DNA of 64,000 nt from NCBI RefSeq assembly GCF_003269295.1, contig NZ_QLTT01000003.1:558001-622000 (forward strand), read 5' to 3'. The translations under genes were made by a program, and so were the position numbers. This DNA is from Lentzea atacamensis (GTDB lineage: Bacteria; Actinomycetota; Actinomycetes; Mycobacteriales; Pseudonocardiaceae). The notes under the pieces were generated by a model. The model did not search any database and had not been told where the DNA came from. It saw only the letters and a list, made by a program, of their open reading frames with translations. Below are positions 37,297 through 45,016 of the stretch, piece by piece (within the stretch, counting starts at the first letter, position 1; each line of letters begins with the position of its first letter).

Positions 37297-39073
37297 CACC
37301 TGGCGGGCCTTCGTCACCACCATCAGCTTCGGGTTCCGCGCGGCGCGCTGGTACGCGGTCTTCCAGATCGCCACCGAGATCGCGCTCGCGCTCACCGGAC
37401 CCCTGATCGCCTACGGCGCCGGCGTTCTCGTCGACGCCGCCGGTGCGGGCGACCTGCGCACGGCGCTCACGGCCGGGCTCGGCATCGCCGCCGCCACCGG
37501 GCTGCTCATCGTCGCCCTGTACTACAACGCCCACTGCGTGTTCGCGGTGCTCGAACGCACCCAGGCGTTGTCGGACCGGACGCTGATGAAACTGCTCGGC
37601 GGGATCGACAGCCTCGCCCCGCACGAGAACCCCGAGTACCTCGACCAGATCCAGCTGTTGCGCGAGGAACGCGAGAGCCTCGCCGAGATGACCAACGCCA
37701 CGGCCGGTCTGGTCAGCGCGCTCGTCGGCTTCGGCACCACCGCGGTGCTGCTCGCCGGTGTCCATCCCGCGCTGATCTCGCTGGCACTGCTGGCGTTCGT
37801 CTCGCTGTGGATCACCAGCAGGGCCAACGACCTCGCCGTCGACGCCCAGGAGGACACGGGCGAGACCGAACGGCTGCGCCGCCACCTGTTCGACATCGGC
37901 ACGACCGCCGGTGCGGGCAAGGAGCTGCGCGTCTTCGGGCTCACCCGCGAGCTGGTCCGCCGTCACCACAAGGTTTCCGACGAGGTGCTGGACACCCGCA
38001 ACCGCGCGGCGTGGCGCGGCGCCGGGCTCAAGGGCATCGACGGGGCGATCAACGCGGCCGGGTTCTTCGGCGCCATCGCACTGGTCGTGTGGCTCGCCGT
38101 CCAGGGCAGGGCCACGCCCGGCGACGTCGTCATGGTCGTCGGTCTGACCATCGAGATGGCCGCGGTCGTCGCCACGTCGGTCGGCTACAGCGGCGACTTC
38201 CTGTGGTGCCTCAAGCAAGCCCGCCGCTTCGTCTGGCTCGAGCGCTTCGCCGCCAGCGCCGGCAAGCGCCCGGACGAGCCTGCCACCCCGCCCGCGTCGC
38301 TGAGCCGCGGCATCGACCTCGTCGACGTCACCTACCGCTACCCGGGCAGTGAGCGCACCGTCCTCGACGGTGTCTCCATGCACCTGCCCGCCGGGTCCGT
38401 GGTGGCGCTGGTGGGCGAGAACGGCGCGGGCAAGTCCACCCTCGTGAAGCTGCTGTGCGACTTCTACGAGCCGGACGGCGGCGAGATCCTGGTCGACGGC
38501 GTGGACCTGCGCCGCATCCCGACCCGCGACTGGCGGACCCGGCTCACCGGTGCGTTCCAGGACTTCGTGGAGCTGCAGCTGGCGGCCCGCGAGGCCGTCG
38601 GCGTGGCCGACACCACCAAGATCGACGACGACGCCGCCCTGCACGGGGCGCTGGAGCGGGCCGGCGCCACCACCGTCGTCACCGGCCTGCCCCGCGGCCT
38701 CGACACCGGGCTGGGCCGCGCGTGGGACGGCGGCGTCGAGCTCTCCGGAGGCCAGTGGCAGAAGCTGGCACTCGCCCGCGGCCTGCTGCGCACCGACCCG
38801 CTGCTCGCGGTGTTCGACGAGCCCACGGCCGCGCTCGACCCGCAGACCGAGCACGCGTTGTTCGAGCGTTTCGCCAACGCCGCCAAGGCAGGGCGGTCGA
38901 GGGGAACGGTGACTCTTCTCGTGTCGCACCGGTTCTCCACCGTGCGCATGGCCGACCTGATCGTCGTTCTCGACGGCGGCCGCATCCGCGAGATGGGCAG
39001 CCACGAGCACCTCATGGCCCACCCCGACCTCTACGCCGAGCTGTACGAGCTGCAGTCCTCGTCCTACCGATGA
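37289..39073 (+). CDS. ABC transporter half-molecule (permease fused to ATPase), second of a pair
   Basis: 594 residues from ATG 37289, which lies inside the last codons of the preceding ABC gene (8-base overlap), consistent with translational coupling. Hydrophobic segments fill the first 300 or so residues. The ATPase domain has Walker A GENGAGKST (residues 376-384), FQDF Q-loop, LSGGQ (485-489), Walker B LLAVFDEP and a VSHR H-loop. Both partners carry complete ATPase motifs, so neither site looks degenerate. It probably pairs with the product of the gene at 35449 in an exporter for the cationic peptide predicted here. The substrate is not shown by the sequence. Confidence 0.9.
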   Translation: MRDTWRAFVTTISFGFRAARWYAVFQIATEIALALTGPLIAYGAGVLVDAAGAGDLRTALTAGLGIAAATGLLIVALYYNAHCVFAVLERTQALSDRTLMKLLGGIDSLAPHENPEYLDQIQLLREERESLAEMTNATAGLVSALVGFGTTAVLLAGVHPALISLALLAFVSLWITSRANDLAVDAQEDTGETERLRRHLFDIGTTAGAGKELRVFGLTRELVRRHHKVSDEVLDTRNRAAWRGAGLKGIDGAINAAGFFGAIALVVWLAVQGRATPGDVVMVVGLTIEMAAVVATSVGYSGDFLWCLKQARRFVWLERFAASAGKRPDEPATPPASLSRGIDLVDVTYRYPGSERTVLDGVSMHLPAGSVVALVGENGAGKSTLVKLLCDFYEPDGGEILVDGVDLRRIPTRDWRTRLTGAFQDFVELQLAAREAVGVADTTKIDDDAALHGALERAGATTVVTGLPRGLDTGLGRAWDGGVELSGGQWQKLALARGLLRTDPLLAVFDEPTAALDPQTEHALFERFANAAKAGRSRGTVTLLVSHRFSTVRMADLIVVLDGGRIREMGSHEHLMAHPDLYAELYELQSSSYR

Positions 39074-39087
39074 AAGGTGCCTTCCCC

Positions 39088-40206
39088 ATGAAGTTCGAAC
39101 CAGCGCCCCTCGAGGACTGGATGCGTCTGTACTACTTCGCTGTCGACGACGACATAGGCAGCAGCGGCGTCGAGGACTACTCGCTCGCCGAACTGCGGGC
39201 CATGCTCGGCATCGGCACCGACGAGCTCGACGCCGTGGTGTTCCGCGACAGCACGTCGTTCGGCGGCGAGGAGGTGCGCACCGCCATCGCCGAACAGTGG
39301 GGGACCGGCGACCCGGACCGGGTCATGGTCACGCACGGCGGCAGCGAGGCGATCTACCTCGTGCTCAGCACGCTGCTCGACCCCGCCGACGCCGTCGTCG
39401 TCACCGAGCCGACCTACCACACGCACACGTCGATCGCCCGCACCATGGGCTGCGAGCTGCGCGTGTGGCCGTTGCGGCCGGAGAACGGCTTCCGTCCCGA
39501 CCTCGCCGACCTGCGCGCCGTCATCGACGGCGTCAAGGCCGTCGTCGTGAACTTCCCGCACAACCCGACCGGCGCGTCGCTCACCCCGGCTCAGCGCGAC
39601 GAACTGGTCGCGATGTGCGCGGAAGCCGGCGCGTATCTGGTGTGGGACCAGGCTTTCCGGGAGATGGTCGTCGAGGGCGAGCCGCTGGCCGATCCCGTGC
39701 ACGACTACGAGAAGGCCATCTCCATCGGCACCCTGTCCAAGGGCTACGGCCTGCCGGGGCTGCGGGTCGGCTGGGCCATCGCGCCGCACGACGTCCTGCG
39801 CGGCACCCTCGACCTGCGCGACCGCATGACGCTGCACCTCTCGCCCCTGGTCGAGCTGCTCGCCACCCGCGTCGCCAGGCACGCCGGCCTCCTGGTCGGC
39901 CCGCGCATGGACCAGGCCCGCCGCAACCTTGGCCTGCTGCGCCAGTGGGCCGCCGACCACGCGGAGCTGGTGCACCTGCCGGAGCCGATGGGCGGCGTCA
40001 CCACGTTCCCGCAACTGCTCGGCCACACCGACACCACCGGCTTCTGCCACGACCTGGCGCGCGAGCACCGCACGCTCCTCGTCCCGGGGTCGTGCTTCGG
40101 TGACCCGACGCGCGTCCGGCTGGGTTACGGCGGTCCCACCTCCTCGTTCACCCGAGGCCTCGAAACGCTCGCACTCATGGGGGAGAACGCCCATGTTCAG
40201 AATTGA
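39088..40206 (+). CDS. PLP-dependent fold-type I enzyme, VioD-like (capreomycidine synthase family)
   Basis: 372 residues from ATG 39088, preceded by GAAAGG; an in-frame ATG at 39070 overlaps the ABC stop codon but has no ribosome site. From memory of VioD, the match is strong along the chain: APLEDW near the N-terminus, SSGV, WPLRPENGF, NFPHNPTGA, and the PLP-lysine segment GTLSKGYGLPGLR with Lys218. VioD converts 3-hydroxy-L-arginine to the cyclic guanidine amino acid capreomycidine; OrfR does the related step for streptolidine and MppP/MppQ act in enduracididine formation. With two VioC-type oxygenases next to it, a role in making a cyclized or modified arginine building block is likely. 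A plain aminotransferase role is the main alternative. Confidence 0.82.
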   Translation: MKFEPAPLEDWMRLYYFAVDDDIGSSGVEDYSLAELRAMLGIGTDELDAVVFRDSTSFGGEEVRTAIAEQWGTGDPDRVMVTHGGSEAIYLVLSTLLDPADAVVVTEPTYHTHTSIARTMGCELRVWPLRPENGFRPDLADLRAVIDGVKAVVVNFPHNPTGASLTPAQRDELVAMCAEAGAYLVWDQAFREMVVEGEPLADPVHDYEKAISIGTLSKGYGLPGLRVGWAIAPHDVLRGTLDLRDRMTLHLSPLVELLATRVARHAGLLVGPRMDQARRNLGLLRQWAADHAELVHLPEPMGGVTTFPQLLGHTDTTGFCHDLAREHRTLLVPGSCFGDPTRVRLGYGGPTSSFTRGLETLALMGENAHVQN

Positions 40207-41224
40207 ACTGTCCACATCAGACATCGCAGAGGCAGGGGCACTGGTCGCCGCGCTGGCCGAGCGGTACCGCTCGGTCGAGGACCCGGCCTTCGTGCGCGAG
40301 GCCACCGTCATCGCCCACGAGCTGCCCCGCGCCCTGCGCACGGGTCTGACCGAGTTCCGCCTCACCGAGCCGCACCCGCTGTGCGTCGTCGGCGGCTACC
40401 CGATCGACGACGACCGCATCGGACCCACCCCGGCGCACTGGAAGGACTGCGGCGGCGAGGGCAGGCCCACGCTGCCGGAAGACCTGTTCTTCTACCTGTG
40501 CGCGTCGCTGCTGGGCGACCCCATCGCCTGGTCCACCCAGCAGGACGGCCGGCTGCTGCACGACGTGTTCCCCATCAAGGAACACCAGTACGAGCAGCTC
40601 GGCTCCGGCAGCGAGGAACTGCTCACCTGGCACATCGAGGACGCCTTCCACCCGATGCGCACCGACTACGTCGGCCTGATGTGCCTGCGCAACCCCGACG
40701 GCGTCAACACCACCTACGGCTCGCTCGAAGGCATCGACCTCCCGGCCGACACGGTCGAGGTGCTGCGCCAGGAGCGCTTCCCGATCAGGCCGGACCGCTC
40801 CCACCTCGCCGCCAACCGCCAGAACGACGACGGCGACGAGCAACTGCGCCGCCTGCGCGACCGCAGCTACGAGTGGATCTCCCGGCTGGACGCCGACCCC
40901 GATCCCATCGCCGTCCTCTTCGGCCCGCAGGAGGACCCGTACCTGCGCCTGGACCCGTACTTCATGGAGGTCCCCGCGTCGGACCCGGAAGCCGCCGCCG
41001 CGCTGGACACGATCGTCAAGGCGATCGACGCCAACATCGCGGGTTACGCCCTGAAGCCCGGCGAGGTCCTGTTCCTGGACAACTACCGCGGCACGCACGG
41101 CCGCGAGCCCTTCACCGCCCGCTTCGACGGCACCGACCGCTGGCTCACCCGCCTGAACATCGCCCGCGACCTCCGCAAGTCCCGCGCCCACCGCCGCAGT
41201 GCGGACGCCCGCACCATCTACTGA
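40193..41224 (+). CDS. Second VioC-type Fe(II)/2-oxoglutarate oxygenase
   Basis: 343 residues from ATG 40193, which overlaps the end of the VioD-like gene by 14 bases and has GGGGGAG about eight bases upstream. It is a paralogue of the oxygenase at 34424 and shares motifs along its length (RIGPTP, WSTQQDGRLLHDVFPIK, EDAFHP, DPYFME, GTDRW). Iron ligands are HIE at residues 147-149 and a distal His near residue 302 (GTHGRE). The two copies are clearly diverged and are not redundant by sequence. One could hydroxylate free arginine for the VioD-like enzyme, and the other another position, another amino acid or a carrier-bound residue. The order oxygenase, cyclase, oxygenase recalls the dihydroxylating route to streptolidine. 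Confidence 0.85.
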   Translation: MFRIELSTSDIAEAGALVAALAERYRSVEDPAFVREATVIAHELPRALRTGLTEFRLTEPHPLCVVGGYPIDDDRIGPTPAHWKDCGGEGRPTLPEDLFFYLCASLLGDPIAWSTQQDGRLLHDVFPIKEHQYEQLGSGSEELLTWHIEDAFHPMRTDYVGLMCLRNPDGVNTTYGSLEGIDLPADTVEVLRQERFPIRPDRSHLAANRQNDDGDEQLRRLRDRSYEWISRLDADPDPIAVLFGPQEDPYLRLDPYFMEVPASDPEAAAALDTIVKAIDANIAGYALKPGEVLFLDNYRGTHGREPFTARFDGTDRWLTRLNIARDLRKSRAHRRSADARTIY

Positions 41225-41236
41225 CAGGAGTCTCCG

Positions 41237-41467
41237 ATGCGCACCAGCCCGTTCGACGACGAGGACGGCCGCTTCTACGTGGTGGTCAACGACGAGGGCC
41301 AGCACGCCCTGTGGCCGGCGACGCTGGCCACCGTGCCCGACGGCTGGACCGTGGTCCACGGCGAGGACACCCGCCAGGCTTGCCTCGACTACGTGAACCA
41401 GCACTGGACCGACATGCGCCCGCGCAGCGTCCGCGAGCAGCTCGACCGCCAGGCGGCGGGGCGCTGA
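41237..41467 (+). CDS. mbtH: MbtH-like NRPS accessory protein
   Basis: 76 residues from ATG 41237, with AGGAG at 41226-41230. Family landmarks are present: NDEGQ, the LWP triplet, PDGW, CLDYVNQHW and TDMRP near the end. MbtH-like proteins bind adenylation domains and are often needed for their folding and activity. Its place as the last gene of the + strand run fits service to the A domains of this locus. One change stands out: the usual Ser before LWP is Ala here (HALWP). A strong hairpin follows 34 bases after the stop, so this is probably the end of the operon. Confidence 0.93.
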   Translation: MRTSPFDDEDGRFYVVVNDEGQHALWPATLATVPDGWTVVHGEDTRQACLDYVNQHWTDMRPRSVREQLDRQAAGR

Positions 41468-41500
41468 CGACGCGGCATCCCGTGTTGTCCCGACGATCGC

Positions 41501-41527
41501 GAGGCCACTGTCATCCACAGTGGCTTC
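41501..41527 (+). terminator. Hairpin after the NRPS operon
   Basis: GCCACTGT (41504-41511) and ACAGTGGC (41517-41524) are perfect reverse complements around a 5-base loop, and the stem extends three more pairs outward with one G-T wobble. There is no long T-tract, as is usual in high-GC actinomycetes. The remaining noncoding sequence up to 41634 has no other clear feature. Confidence 0.7.
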
Positions 41528-41634
41528 GTCCTCTGCCGGGCCAAGACCGGACACAAAGGACATGAATTCCGAAGAACCAAGGATGTCCCTGGTAAAGAAC
41601 TCAAGCGCTTCTGACGCGCACCTGACTATCTAAA

Positions 41635-42390
41635 TTGGACCGCACGTCCAACAAAGGACGAATTTTCCCGGCAGGGAGCGACATCCCGGCGCACCCTGCT
41701 GCAGGGACTTGCACCGAGTGGCCTGTCCGTGGCCGCCGTCTCCTGCGGCGTCGCCGCGGGTGGGCAGACGAGCGCGCCGGCCGTGCCCGTACCGGTGCCG
41801 GGGCCGTCGATTCGGACGGGGCGTTGCAGCGGCTTCTGGCGGGCAACGACAGGCTGCTCGCCAACAAGACGCTGCACGCCCAGAGCCTCGAGAGCATCCG
41901 TCAGCACGCGGAAAGCCAGGCGCCCTACGCCCAGGTGTTCGGGTGCGCGGACTCGCGGGTGCCGGTCGAGGCCATCTTCGACGAGGACTTCGGCGACGTC
42001 TTCGTCACGCGCACGGCCGGAAACGTCCTGTCGGAGCCCACGATCGGCACGATCGAATACGGGGTCGCGGCACTCAAGACGCCGCTGATCGTGGTGCTCG
42101 GCCACCAGAACTGCGGTGCGGTGAAAGCGGCCGTGGACGCCATGAAGGACCCGAGCAAGACCCCGGCGGGCGCACTCGGGGCCCTCGTGTCCGCACTCGT
42201 GCCGGCGGCGCGGGAGGTGGAGGACCGGGGTGCCGACATCTACTCGGCGGCCCTGGAAGCGCACATCCGCAAGACCGTCGAGACGTTGCAGACCAGCCCG
42301 GTCGTCAGTTCCGCCGTCGCCGCCGGCACCCTGCGCGTCGTCGGTGCCTCCTACGACCTGGCCACCGCCAAGGTCACGCTCTATCGGTGA
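41635..42390 (+). CDS. Beta-class carbonic anhydrase with a disrupted N-terminal export signal
   Basis: The catalytic part, from about 41806, is intact: CADSR and HQNC supply the zinc Cys, Asp/Arg dyad, His and Cys of beta carbonic anhydrases (CO2 + H2O to bicarbonate). The annotated frame begins at TTG 41635 without a ribosome site. Its residues from about 18 to 57 are Arg-rich and unlike a protein. In the neighbouring frame, 41687-41812 reads a convincing Tat-type signal (SRRTLLQGLA followed by a hydrophobic stretch and AAVSCG) and a Pro/Val-rich linker. Two compensating single-base shifts, near 41686 and 41806-41820, would restore a secreted enzyme, or the gene is damaged. No ATG, GTG or TTG opens the Tat frame. 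A cytoplasmic product from an internal start such as TTG 41824 is possible. Confidence 0.7.
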   Translation: MDRTSNKGRIFPAGSDIPAHPAAGTCTEWPVRGRRLLRRRRGWADERAGRARTGAGAVDSDGALQRLLAGNDRLLANKTLHAQSLESIRQHAESQAPYAQVFGCADSRVPVEAIFDEDFGDVFVTRTAGNVLSEPTIGTIEYGVAALKTPLIVVLGHQNCGAVKAAVDAMKDPSKTPAGALGALVSALVPAAREVEDRGADIYSAALEAHIRKTVETLQTSPVVSSAVAAGTLRVVGASYDLATAKVTLYR

Positions 42391-42399
42391 GAACTCTCG

Positions 42400-43281
42400 T
42401 CAGCGTTGCCGGACCCAGCCGCCGTCGTTCTCGTCGTCGGTGCCGAGCAGCACGTCGCCGTCGCGCAGGAGGGCCACCGCCTCGATCTTGCGGCCGTCGA
42501 ACGTGCCGAGCAGGCGCGGCCGGCGGGCCAGGTCGACACCGACGGTGTCCTTGCGCGGTGCCAGCCTGCCGATCTCGCGCAGTGACGACGAGAACGGGCC
42601 GTTGTCGCCGGGGTCGACCGCGGAGGACACGAGCAGGGAGCCGTCCGGTGCGATCGCGATGTCCGAGGCGTGCCGGACGGTCTCCTCGTGTGCGCCGGTG
42701 TCGTACTCGACGGTGGTGACCGGCCCGAACCTGTGGTCCTGCAACGAGAAGTACGCCGAGTAGAGGGTGGTCGGCCGGAGGCCCGCACCGCGGTCGGCCC
42801 ACACCGCGGCGAGCCGGGAGCCGACGGCCTTCAGCGCGAAGCTCTCCATGTTGTCCTGCGGGTCGTGCGGAGGCAGGTCGAACGCGGCGACGACCGTGAC
42901 GACGTCTGCCCGCACCCGCACGTGGAAGGCACGGCCGCCGCTGGTCACCGCGACGTACTCGCCGGGACGGTTCGGCACGCGGGTGACCGCTTCGAGGTCC
43001 ACCGGGGTCTCGCCCTGCCAGGTCATCGGCCGGACCGCGGTGACGCGCCCGTCGTCGAGGACGATCCTGCGGGTGCGTTCCTGTCCCGGCTTCTTGTTGT
43101 CGATGACCGAGAGCGCCTCGACGTGGTCGCCGCGGCTGGTGAGCACGGCGAGGCCGCTCACGCCCTCGGTGATGCCGGTGCCGACCCGTTGCCACTGGTC
43201 GGTGTGTGCGTAGGAGGGCGACGGTGCGAGGGCCGCTGTGACGGCGAGCAGGGTCGCGGCCAGCAGAGATCGAGACGACAT
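42400..43281 (-). CDS. Secreted protein of unknown function, possibly beta-propeller
   Basis: 293 residues from ATG at 43281. A signal peptide is clear, with likely cleavage after SPSYA. I do not recognise a named family. The mature part has repeated segments of about 40-50 residues resembling propeller blades (for example SGLAVLTSRGDHV, LEAVTRVPNRPGEYVAV, ASDIAIAPDGSLLVSS, IEAVALLRDGDVLLGTDD), similar in style to extracellular esterase-like phytase or lactonase propellers. It ends nine bases from the convergent carbonic anhydrase gene and lies 75 bases downstream of the permease gene on the same strand, so it could share that transcript. Confidence 0.75.
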   Translation of the reverse strand: MSSRSLLAATLLAVTAALAPSPSYAHTDQWQRVGTGITEGVSGLAVLTSRGDHVEALSVIDNKKPGQERTRRIVLDDGRVTAVRPMTWQGETPVDLEAVTRVPNRPGEYVAVTSGGRAFHVRVRADVVTVVAAFDLPPHDPQDNMESFALKAVGSRLAAVWADRGAGLRPTTLYSAYFSLQDHRFGPVTTVEYDTGAHEETVRHASDIAIAPDGSLLVSSAVDPGDNGPFSSSLREIGRLAPRKDTVGVDLARRPRLLGTFDGRKIEAVALLRDGDVLLGTDDENDGGWVRQR

Positions 43282-43356
43282 GTGCTCAACGTGGCACAGG
43301 ACCCCAGGCGGGCCAACGCGATGAGCAGTGGTTTGCCTGAACGGTCAGACCTGCGG

Positions 43357-44307
43357 CTAGGAGCAGGAAACGCCGACCGGGGGCGCGGCAACCGGTTCCG
43401 GCTGCTGCCGTTCAGCGCGCACCGAGGCGATGCCGGCGAGGATCAGCAGGCCGCCGACGAGCTGCCACGGGCTGAGTCGCTGACCCAGCAGGAGCCAGGC
43501 GAACAGGGAGGCGGAGACGACCTCCAGCAAGGCGATGAACGACGCGAGACGCGACCCGAGGATCCCGGACGCGGTGATGCCGGACGCGTAGGCCAGCGCC
43601 GTGCCGATGACCGCGACGACGAGCAGCGGCACCCACCAGGCCGTGATGGTGCCGAGCAGCGGCAGGTCGTCGAACGTGGCGGTGACCGGGAGCAGGCCCG
43701 TCGCACCGACGAGCGCGAGGACGGGTGCGGCCAGCAGCAGGCCCGTGCCGGCGAGCGCGACCGGAGGAAGGCCCTCGTTGGGGCGCGCGGCGATCACGAA
43801 GTACACGGAGCACCCGATGGCGGCGCCGAAAGCGAAGGCCAGGCCGATCGGGTCGACGGCCTGGATCGCGCCGGGCCCGATCACGAGCACGAGGCCTCCG
43901 ACCGCGAGCGCGGAGCCGAACAGGACGACGGGCGCGGGCGTGCGTCGGGTGACCGCCCAGGTGAACCCGACCAGGATGATGGGCGCGAGGAACTCGATGA
44001 GCAGCGCGGTCGCCACCGGGATGCGCTGGATGGCGGCGAAGTAGAAGACCTGGGTGATCGCCACGCCGACCAGCCCCATGCCGAGCACGGGCCATCTGGC
44101 CCGCAGCAGCAGGTCCCACTTGCCGCGCAGGGACACCACGACGAACGGGAGGAGCACGAGCCCGGCCGTCAGCGCACGGGCCGTGACGGCGGCGGTCGGC
44201 GACCAGCCGGCGTCGAGGAGCGGTTTGACGAACGCCCCGGAGGTGCCGAAGGAGATGAACGAGATCGCTGCCGCGATCAGGCCGGTGGACTTCGACCCAA
44301 TCCCCAT
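43357..44307 (-). CDS. EamA/DMT-superfamily permease
   Basis: 316 residues from ATG 44307, chosen because GGGAGG lies six bases upstream; a longer frame to GTG 44355 lacks a ribosome site and would cover the candidate promoter. About ten hydrophobic helices in two EamA repeats are visible, each with the usual segment near the start (SFISFGTSGAFVKPLL, and FAFGAAIGCSVYFVIA). DMT permeases export amino acids, metabolites or drugs. It is divergent from the CGNR regulator gene across 83 bases, which suggests that the regulator controls it. The substrate cannot be assigned. Confidence 0.88.
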   Translation of the reverse strand: MGIGSKSTGLIAAAISFISFGTSGAFVKPLLDAGWSPTAAVTARALTAGLVLLPFVVVSLRGKWDLLLRARWPVLGMGLVGVAITQVFYFAAIQRIPVATALLIEFLAPIILVGFTWAVTRRTPAPVVLFGSALAVGGLVLVIGPGAIQAVDPIGLAFAFGAAIGCSVYFVIAARPNEGLPPVALAGTGLLLAAPVLALVGATGLLPVTATFDDLPLLGTITAWWVPLLVVAVIGTALAYASGITASGILGSRLASFIALLEVVSASLFAWLLLGQRLSPWQLVGGLLILAGIASVRAERQQPEPVAAPPVGVSCS

Positions 44308-44360
44308 CCTTGCCTCCCGGTCCGGAGCCATGTCATGGCCTAACCTGATTGACACCCCTG

Positions 44361-44389
44361 ACGGTAGGCCGGTCCACGTAAGGAGTCAA
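44361..44389 (-). promoter_or_regulatory. Candidate promoter of the permease, overlapping an inverted repeat
   Basis: Read on the minus strand, TTGACT (44389-44384) and TACCGT (44366-44361) are separated by exactly 17 bases, a good sigma-70-like pair. The TTGACaCC at 44349-44356 and the reverse-strand TTGACtCC form a 7-of-8 inverted repeat flanking this promoter, a plausible operator for the neighbouring CGNR protein. Confidence 0.45.
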
Positions 44390-44390
44390 T

Positions 44391-44942
44391 TTGCGTTTTG
44401 CCCCTGACACGGAGGAGTCGCTCGCCTTCGTCGTGGTCCTGTGCAACACCGATCCGTCGGCGTCGCGCAGCGGCGAGGACGAGCTGGCCACGGTCGATCA
44501 GCTGAAAGCTCTGTTGGACCACTACCCGTTCACGGGCCGCATCGACCACGACGAGGCCGAACTGCGCGACGTCCACCGCACGCGCGCGCTGCTCAGGCAT
44601 GTGTGGACCCTCGATCGCGACGATGCCGTCGAAGCCGTCAACAAGATGCTCCGCGACGCGAAAGCACTCCCGTACCTCGTGCGGCACGACGACCTCGACT
44701 GGCACATGCACGCCACCGAACCCGACTCCCCGCTCGCCGAACGGATCCGGGTGGAGGCCGCGCTCGCCCTCATCGACGTGATCCGGATGAACGAGATGGA
44801 CCGCCTGCGGATCTGCGCGGCCGACGACTGCGAGGGCCTCCTGCTGGACCTGTCCCGCAACGGTCTCAAGCGGTTCTGCAGCGTGCGGTGCGGCAACCGG
44901 ATGAACATGATCGCGTTCCGGGAACGGCGCGCGGAAACGTAA
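44391..44942 (+). CDS. ABATE/CGNR zinc-finger transcription regulator
   Basis: 183 residues from TTG 44391, with AGGAG five bases upstream. The C-terminal part is the CGNR zinc finger: CAADDC, then RFCSVRCGNR, giving four zinc cysteines and the signature Cys-Gly-Asn-Arg. The N-terminal part matches the ABATE region usually found with it (a hydrophobic VVVLCNT segment followed by a helical domain). These are thought to be DNA-binding regulators in actinomycetes, usually near transport or catabolic genes. The divergent permease gene is the likely target. Confidence 0.87.
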   Translation: MRFAPDTEESLAFVVVLCNTDPSASRSGEDELATVDQLKALLDHYPFTGRIDHDEAELRDVHRTRALLRHVWTLDRDDAVEAVNKMLRDAKALPYLVRHDDLDWHMHATEPDSPLAERIRVEAALALIDVIRMNEMDRLRICAADDCEGLLLDLSRNGLKRFCSVRCGNRMNMIAFRERRAET

Positions 44943-45016
44943 TCTCCGGTAACGCACCTGAACCTGGCTGCGACACAGGGCATGACCGTCACCACGGCTG
45001 GACCTGGAGTGCTTGC

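Noticed and set aside
44349..44380. TTGACA at 44349 as -35 of a promoter for the CGNR gene
   Set aside because: No TANNNT-like -10 occurs at 16-19 bases downstream. I keep the element only as part of the inverted repeat.
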